Positions 58,950 through 64,000 of a stretch of DNA of 64,000 nucleotides are shown piece by piece. Where the stretch lies: contig NC_089429.1 of NCBI RefSeq assembly GCF_026210795.1, positions 2,852,001 through 2,916,000 of the forward strand, read 5' to 3'. This DNA comes from Rhizophagus irregularis. Taxonomy: Eukaryota > Glomeromycota > Glomeromycetes > Glomerales > Glomeraceae. Under the pieces are notes generated by a model. It had not been told where the DNA came from. It ran no database searches and worked only from the letters and a program-made list of their open reading frames with translations. How positions within the stretch are numbered: the first letter of the stretch is position 1; each line of letters begins with the position of its first letter. Made by a program: the position numbers and the translations under genes.

Positions 58950-61135
58950 ACTAGAATCTTTTTAATTGTCCTGTAATAATTCCATGGTTCGGACGACTTG
59001 TTTCTGTAAGGTAACTTAGATTCAGCCAACAAACCAACCTAATAGATAAAATAAAATAGAGTAAATATTATCTTGCTTTTCCAAACTGCAGTTATTAGTT
59101 CTGACGCCTTGTTGAAAGATTCGATATCTTCCGGTATACTATACAGGTCACTCTTAAAAAGACGCTGTATATATCCGGCAGGAAGATCCAGAGTCACGAT
59201 CATCCTGCAAAATATATGTAATTAGAAATTATCCGGCATAATTGGAAGAAAAATGATAATAACATACCTCCATGAATATATCCTACCGTTTCCATATCGC
59301 TCATTTTTTCCAAGTCCCAATCCACACTCTTGCACAAACTAATGACATATCTCTCAACATTTTAGGTAGCTTTAAACCGGATTCATTAAGCCACTTTGTG
59401 GCATTTTGACCTTTATAATGACTGCCAACTTCCGAACCTCCAAATTCATGTCGTATTCCGCCTGAACATTTTCGTATTATCGCGTCTCCTCTTCTCCCCA
59501 TTTTTTTTCGAGATGATTACGGTTTTTTCGATTTGAACTAGCTAGGCTTGATGATTCAAGACTAAAAATTTTAAGCATTAACTCAATATACTTACTGTTC
59601 ACTCGTAAAACCTGAAACGTTCTCGTAAATAACATCCTCTACGAAACGCCCCGTACATGAGAGCTTCCACTTCAAATCATCCTCCATTTTGTCGTATTTC
59701 TCTTTGAACGATTTTTTTAAGGGCGTTATTGACCGTAGCACATGGTAGTTGATCTATTTCTGTCAAATCTTGTTCGGTCATCTCGTCGGTCATCTCCACA
59801 TTTCCTTCACCTGTGATCTTGACCTGTTTACGCCACAAGAAACAGGGAATTTTTGACGGTCGAGCTACTGGACATGGTGTAGACTCACGTGAAGTGGAAA
59901 AATCTTCTGAGATATCAAATGACGTCGGGTTTGTTGGGGTGTACTTGGAGTAATTTCGCACAAAGTAGTATCTTCTGAGGTAGGTATTTGATGTCATGGT
60001 TGGTTGAGCCGGACTTGGTGTATTTTCATCCTCTGAAGTTTTTATGATAATATCACCTTTGTCCATACCATCACGGTTCGCTTTTTCACGTAATCGCTTT
60101 GATCTAGGTTCCTTTTTCTTGATAAATTCAATAGTATTAGAATCAGAATATGCGAAACAGTGAAAAATAAATTATTTACTCTCGGTTTCTCCGTATAGTC
60201 TTGATCCGATGAATGGTCTTCTTCCTCTGAACTTTCAGTATAACATATTGATTTTCTTTTTCTAGCCGGTTTCTTTCATGCAGAAAAAGTCATGAGACAG
60301 ATCAATGTAATTATCTTTAAGCATTAATTGGACTCACCTTTCTTGTGGGTTCTATAGAATGCAAATTAGACCTATTTGTCTTATGCGTTCCTTGACTTTC
60401 CAAAACTCTCCCATTTGCTACTGTTTTTTGACTGGTAGTGGCATGTAAGTTCGACACATATTCTGTTCGTGATCTGTTCTGGATCATATGTACATCGTTT
60501 CCCGTTTTGAAATTATTAGCAGCAAATTGTGCCTATAAACCATATAAATTTCATATACTCAATATTTTGTCATTTTTCTTATCATGTTACAATATCACAT
60601 ACCGTAGCCAGTTTCATCTCCTATTTCCTTTTGCTTTATAGTCGCATTTACCTCCATTTCCTTTCTTTTTAGATCAATATTTCGCCAGAAGATTTTAACT
60701 TCCTCCGTTTGTGCTTGGTGCTAACAAGAATGTAAATAGTTGGTTAAAATGTGTAACTCGAAATAAAATATATTCCGGGACCTAAGTATGGAATCCACCG
60801 GAGAACGAAACCCCGTAACTAGCCTGACGTGATAGCCAAGCCGCTTAGGTGGTTGCATCGACATGAAAGCCCGACTTCTCTCGTTAATACAATACTAAGG
60901 AAAATATTTACCTTTAATGTTTCACTGAGAGTAGTAGCGGCCTTTATCCATTTTTCGTCCTCTGAGATTTTTGCAACATATGAGGCAAACGTGGATATCG
61001 CAGTATGCTCGATCGACTTTTCGAAATAGAAGTCCTTTTTACTCCGACGGAAGTTAGAACTGAAAGGAGGTTGAAGTTGTCGGGGCTCAAGCCAGTCTCC
61101 CAGCCTTTAAATTCTCGCTGTGTCATAAACTCCAT
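58950..61135 (-). pseudogene. Uncharacterised multi-exon repetitive gene
   Basis: Exons visible at about 61,135-60,912, 60,720-60,603, 60,532-60,338, 60,272-60,180, 60,117-59,596, about 59,515-59,267 and 59,205-59,066, with GT-AG junctions. Segments: GWETGLSPDNFNLLSVL; in another frame FEKSIEHTAISTFASYVAKI; EEVKIFWRNIDLKRKEME; NDVHMIQNRSRTEYVSNLHA; RKRKSICYTESSEEEDHSSD; SKYTPTNPTSFDISED; HYKGQNATKWLNESGLKLP; LDLPAGYIQRLFKSDLYSIP. One-base shifts occur in exon 1, near an A7 run at about 59,724, and near 59,310, so it is probably dead or in a lineage that tolerates errors. I do not recognise a known domain; the acidic and basic patches fit a nuclear, perhaps transposon-associated, protein. Confidence 0.5.
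60781..60890. other. GC-richer insert in an intron, tRNA-like A box
   Basis: The intron between the first two exons of the gene above holds a GC-richer patch. TAGCCAAGCCG (60,833-60,843) fits the RNA polymerase III A-box consensus TRGYNNARNNG. No B box (GGTTCGANNCC) is found downstream, and no cloverleaf forms by eye, so it may be a SINE scrap or nothing. Confidence 0.25.
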
Positions 61136-61350
61136 AAATGAATTTTATCTCACAATATAGAGTATAACGAAAAAATCTGCTTTAGAACTATTATGTCAGG
61201 TCTCACAAATTAGATGATACATGTGATACGTGAGATACTGAGAATCTGAGATTTGACAGTGGTGATTTTATTCTATGAATTTGAATTTATTGCTTGAAGT
61301 GTTGCAGTTAAGACAATATTCTGTTCCATTTCTATACCATTCACCAAGTA

Positions 61351-61704
61351 CAGTCGAACCTCTATGTACCGATACTGTTGTTTTGGAAAAAATATATCGG
61401 TATATCAAATTATCCGAATCTTGCCACATTATGCAAACTTCGGATAGCTAATATATTAAAATGTCATGTGATTTGGATGGAACCTTTATGTTAACTCCGG
61501 CCAAATTTATAGTGTTGACCAGAATTAATACCAGTGTAACCTAAAGTATCAGTACATTTGGGAGCAAAGAAAAGTATTGATACTTAAACTATATATAATA
61601 TCAGTACAATGAGGTTTTTTTATTAATTATGAAACGGGACATAGAAATTTATTGGTACAGGCAATTATTGGTACATAGTATATCAGTACATAGAGGTCTG
61701 ACTG
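61351..61704. mobile_element. 354-bp Tigger-derived MITE
   Basis: Left end CAGTCGAACCTCTATGTACC, then GATACTGTTGTTTTGGAAAA; right end ...TACATAGAGGTCTGACTG. Flanked by TA (61,349-61,350 and 61,705-61,706). Its left end matches the reverse complement of the right end of the 17,032-19,632 element over about 60 bp, including GCTGTTGTTTTGG and ATATCGGTATATCA. It is therefore an internally deleted, non-autonomous member of that family. Confidence 0.9.
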
Positions 61705-61709
61705 TAATC

Positions 61710-62935
61710 CATTATTCTTATATTTTCTACCACAAATAGGGTATGGTGCAAATTATAATTATCAATCCCTCTAAAGCTATTTCAGAATTTCAAGTATAAT
61801 AAATGCTTTAAGCCTCTAATATGGATTTGATAATTAACTTTGAATCAGATTTGGCTTTGAAAGTAATAGACTTGAAATCAAAAACTTAAAAGTTTTTCTA
61901 ATATACTTATTATGATTGCTATGGTTCATTTTCAGTTTTTTTTTATATCTTTTGTACAAATCTTATCTGTTAAGACATTTGTAACTCACTTAATTTAGCA
62001 TGTTAATCCAGATATTCAGGAGTTATTATTTTATTGAACTTGGTTATATTGCTGTTTTATATAATTGCAAATCAATTTAAATCCTTTTTTTTTCTTATCA
62101 ATTTCTTATTATACTTTTAAAAAAATAGTTAGATCATCTCTCATGCTCATAAAGCAGAAAAAACTACTATGCAGTTATCTTAATTTCATATTATTTACAT
62201 TTAATAAAGTAAGACTTAGCTTTATACCTATCTTCTATTTTTTTGTTATTATAACCTAATTTGCATAATGGATAGATGGTTTCTCTCAAGATCTCACATG
62301 ATGTTTCATTAGTAATTCTATAATAATCAAAATTTTTACTACTACATTTTCTATATAAATTAGAATATTAATTCAATATCTTGTTGCAAAAATAGAAATA
62401 ATCATAAGTTGTAACTTAAATTGGGATGTAGATGATACATTTACTAGAAACATATCTGATAAAATTATTTCTAATTTGTTTAAATTTTATATATTTGTAT
62501 AATAAAATTATATATGTCTGTATAATAAACTATATTAAAAATAATATATACTAATAAAATTTATGAAATCATAAATTTTACCTTATAATTACAAGTTACA
62601 TTTTAAAATCCTATTTAATTTTATTATATATTTAATAGTTACATAAAAAAAACTTACCATGAAATTACATTTGCTTTTTTTAATTTATAAAGAATTTTAC
62701 CTTATAAATTCTTGCTTAATTATTCTATATAATTTTTACTTTAGGCTTATGAGTAATCTCTATTAGAAGTAAGTAGTGTAATATAACACAAATGCAATAA
62801 AAAATAAAACCCTTTTTATTTTATAAATTTTTTTAATAATTTACTATATTTTATATGTTTTTATTTGTATTGTATTACTCATCATATTTATTAGTTTATT
62901 TTATACATATTTTTTAATGTTATATATATCTTTTT
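61710..62935. other. AT-rich spacer
   Basis: No supported gene or RNA. Short open frames are Phe/Ile/Leu-rich by-products of composition. Confidence 0.55.
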
Positions 62936-63865
62936 TTTTCATTAGTATTAACTATTCATTCTTCACTTTGTTACTTCTACTTTCACTTCACTTTCACCTC
63001 TATTTCATTCCATTTTGACACTTTTACTTCTATTTATTTTATTTCATTACTTTGTTATTTTTTGTAAATAGTTCTTTTCACATTTTAACAACTTTAAAAC
63101 TTTAGTACCAATATTCTTGTAAATAGTAAATTTATTTTTGGTTTTTTGGAATTGGAACTTAATTTTCTTTAATTAACTATTTTTCTTTTTTTTAGTTAAC
63201 TTTCACTTCTTTTTCAGACTTTATTTTTTTTTTTTCTATCATACTTACTATTTTTTTTATTATCATTTCATTTTCTATTATTTTTTCCCATCACTATTTC
63301 ATTTGTCTTCTATCATTCTTTTTCCATCTTTATTTCTTTCACATTATTTTTTCATTTCTATTTCATACTATATTATTTTTTTATTACAATTTTGTTCTAT
63401 ATCATCATTTTATTCCTTTCATCACCATTTTGTCTTTATCATTTTTTTCTATTCCCATTTGGTTCTATATCATATTTTTATTATCATTTCATTTTATATC
63501 ATTTCTTTAGTCACCAATCATTTTTTTTTATCATAATTTTATTCTATATTGCTTTTTATCATCATTTCATTCCATATATACTATTTTTTTTCATTGCTAT
63601 TTTATCTGAATTGTGTTCTTTTTCCATTACTATTTCGTTTTGTAATTACTTTATTATTATTATTTTATTTTATACCATTCCTTTTATTACCATTTCATTT
63701 TATATCACTTTATTATTTCCTTTTATTACCATTTCATCTTATATCATTTTTTTTCTATCATTATTTCATTCTATATTGCTTTTCTTTATCTTTTTATTTT
63801 ATACTTTCCTTTTCATTGTTAATTTGTTATTTTGTCTTCTATTATTCTTTTTTTATTACCATTTC
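62936..63865. repeat. Degenerate TTTCATTTTATATCATT pyrimidine-rich tract
   Basis: About 930 bp of strand-biased T/C-rich DNA made of imperfect ATCATTTCATTYTATATC-type steps, with almost no G on the plus strand. Open frames within it (63,303-63,962) code only Phe/Ser/Ile/Leu runs and are not genes. Confidence 0.8.
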
Positions 63866-63871
63866 ATTCTA

Positions 63872-64000
63872 CAGTCAACTTTCGATATATCAAAGTCACC
63901 ATTTAAGACTAAAACTTCAGTATATAGTGATCTTCAGTATATCAAATTTTTTTATATACTGAAATTTATATATTTTTTTAGAAACCTTCGTTATATTAAG
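63872..64000. mobile_element. Left end of a pogo-like element, cut by window
   Basis: CAGTCAACTTTCGATATATC is preceded by TA (63,870-63,871) and followed by iterated CAGTATATC/TATACTGAAAT steps. CAGTC termini with TA duplication and short subterminal repeats are the pogo/Tigger signature. The rest of the element lies beyond the window. Confidence 0.6.

Noticed and set aside
60781-60890. tRNA or complete SINE
   Set aside because: An A-box match only; no B box, no cloverleaf, no 3' tail and no duplication.
63303-63962. Phe/Ser/Ile-rich frames resembling membrane proteins
   Set aside because: Produced by the T/C low-complexity tract; no polar loops or conserved residues.

Overview
The window looks like an AT-rich, transposon-laden fungal nuclear chromosome, most likely an arbuscular mycorrhizal fungus of the Rhizophagus type. 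I infer this from very AT-rich spacers, short GT-AG introns of about 50-100 bp, large expanded families (BTB proteins, kinases with an HRDLHSGNIL-type loop, arrestin-like proteins) and several DNA-transposon gene families that are repetitive in Glomeromycotina. No species assignment can be proven without a search. I recognised no retroviral, LTR, Polinton or LINE element and no tRNA or rRNA gene.

Layout. 1-3.9 kb: a decayed CACTA/TNP2-like transposase gene broken by a hAT-like MITE. 4-8.2 kb: AT-rich spacer with a 532-bp foldback MITE (6010-6541). 8.5-11.5 kb: two paralogous BTB genes on the minus strand. 11.5-17 kb: gene-poor spacer with a second copy of the foldback MITE. 17,032-19,632: a pogo/Tigger-like transposon with TA target duplication, carrying a hairpin element inside the last codons of its gene. 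20-22 kb: gene fragments and a 155-bp MITE with TTA duplication.

22.3-41.2 kb is a stack of insertions. A second pogo/Fot1-like transposase gene (minus strand) was entered near its 3' end by a PIF/Harbinger element (22,388-39,866; about 49-bp inverted repeats; ACT duplication). The Harbinger element carries an intact 401-codon transposase and a Myb/SANT partner gene. The SANT gene is split by a 9.67-kb element (24,581-34,251) that entered a 20-bp palindrome. That element has CG-rich repeat arms, an inner pair of about 200-bp inverted repeats, a coiled-coil gene, a Plavaka-type transposase relic and its own basic Myb-like gene. A further 4.85-kb element (34,871-39,721; TTAT duplication) with a decayed DUF6589-like gene sits in the right flank of the Harbinger element.

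42.4-55 kb is ordinary host territory: an arrestin-like protein, a kinase lacking the catalytic Asp of the HRD motif, an ACOT9/10-type acyl-CoA thioesterase with ten exons, a small RRM protein with a possible homopolymer frameshift, a secreted and probably GPI-anchored chitin deacetylase, and a TDG/MUG-type DNA glycosylase with an altered active-site motif. From 55 kb to the end: AT-rich spacer, a 189-bp MITE, a multi-exon uncharacterised and probably repetitive gene (58.9-61.1 kb), a deletion derivative of the 17-kb Tigger family, a pyrimidine-rich low-complexity tract, and the left end of another pogo-like element cut by the window edge.
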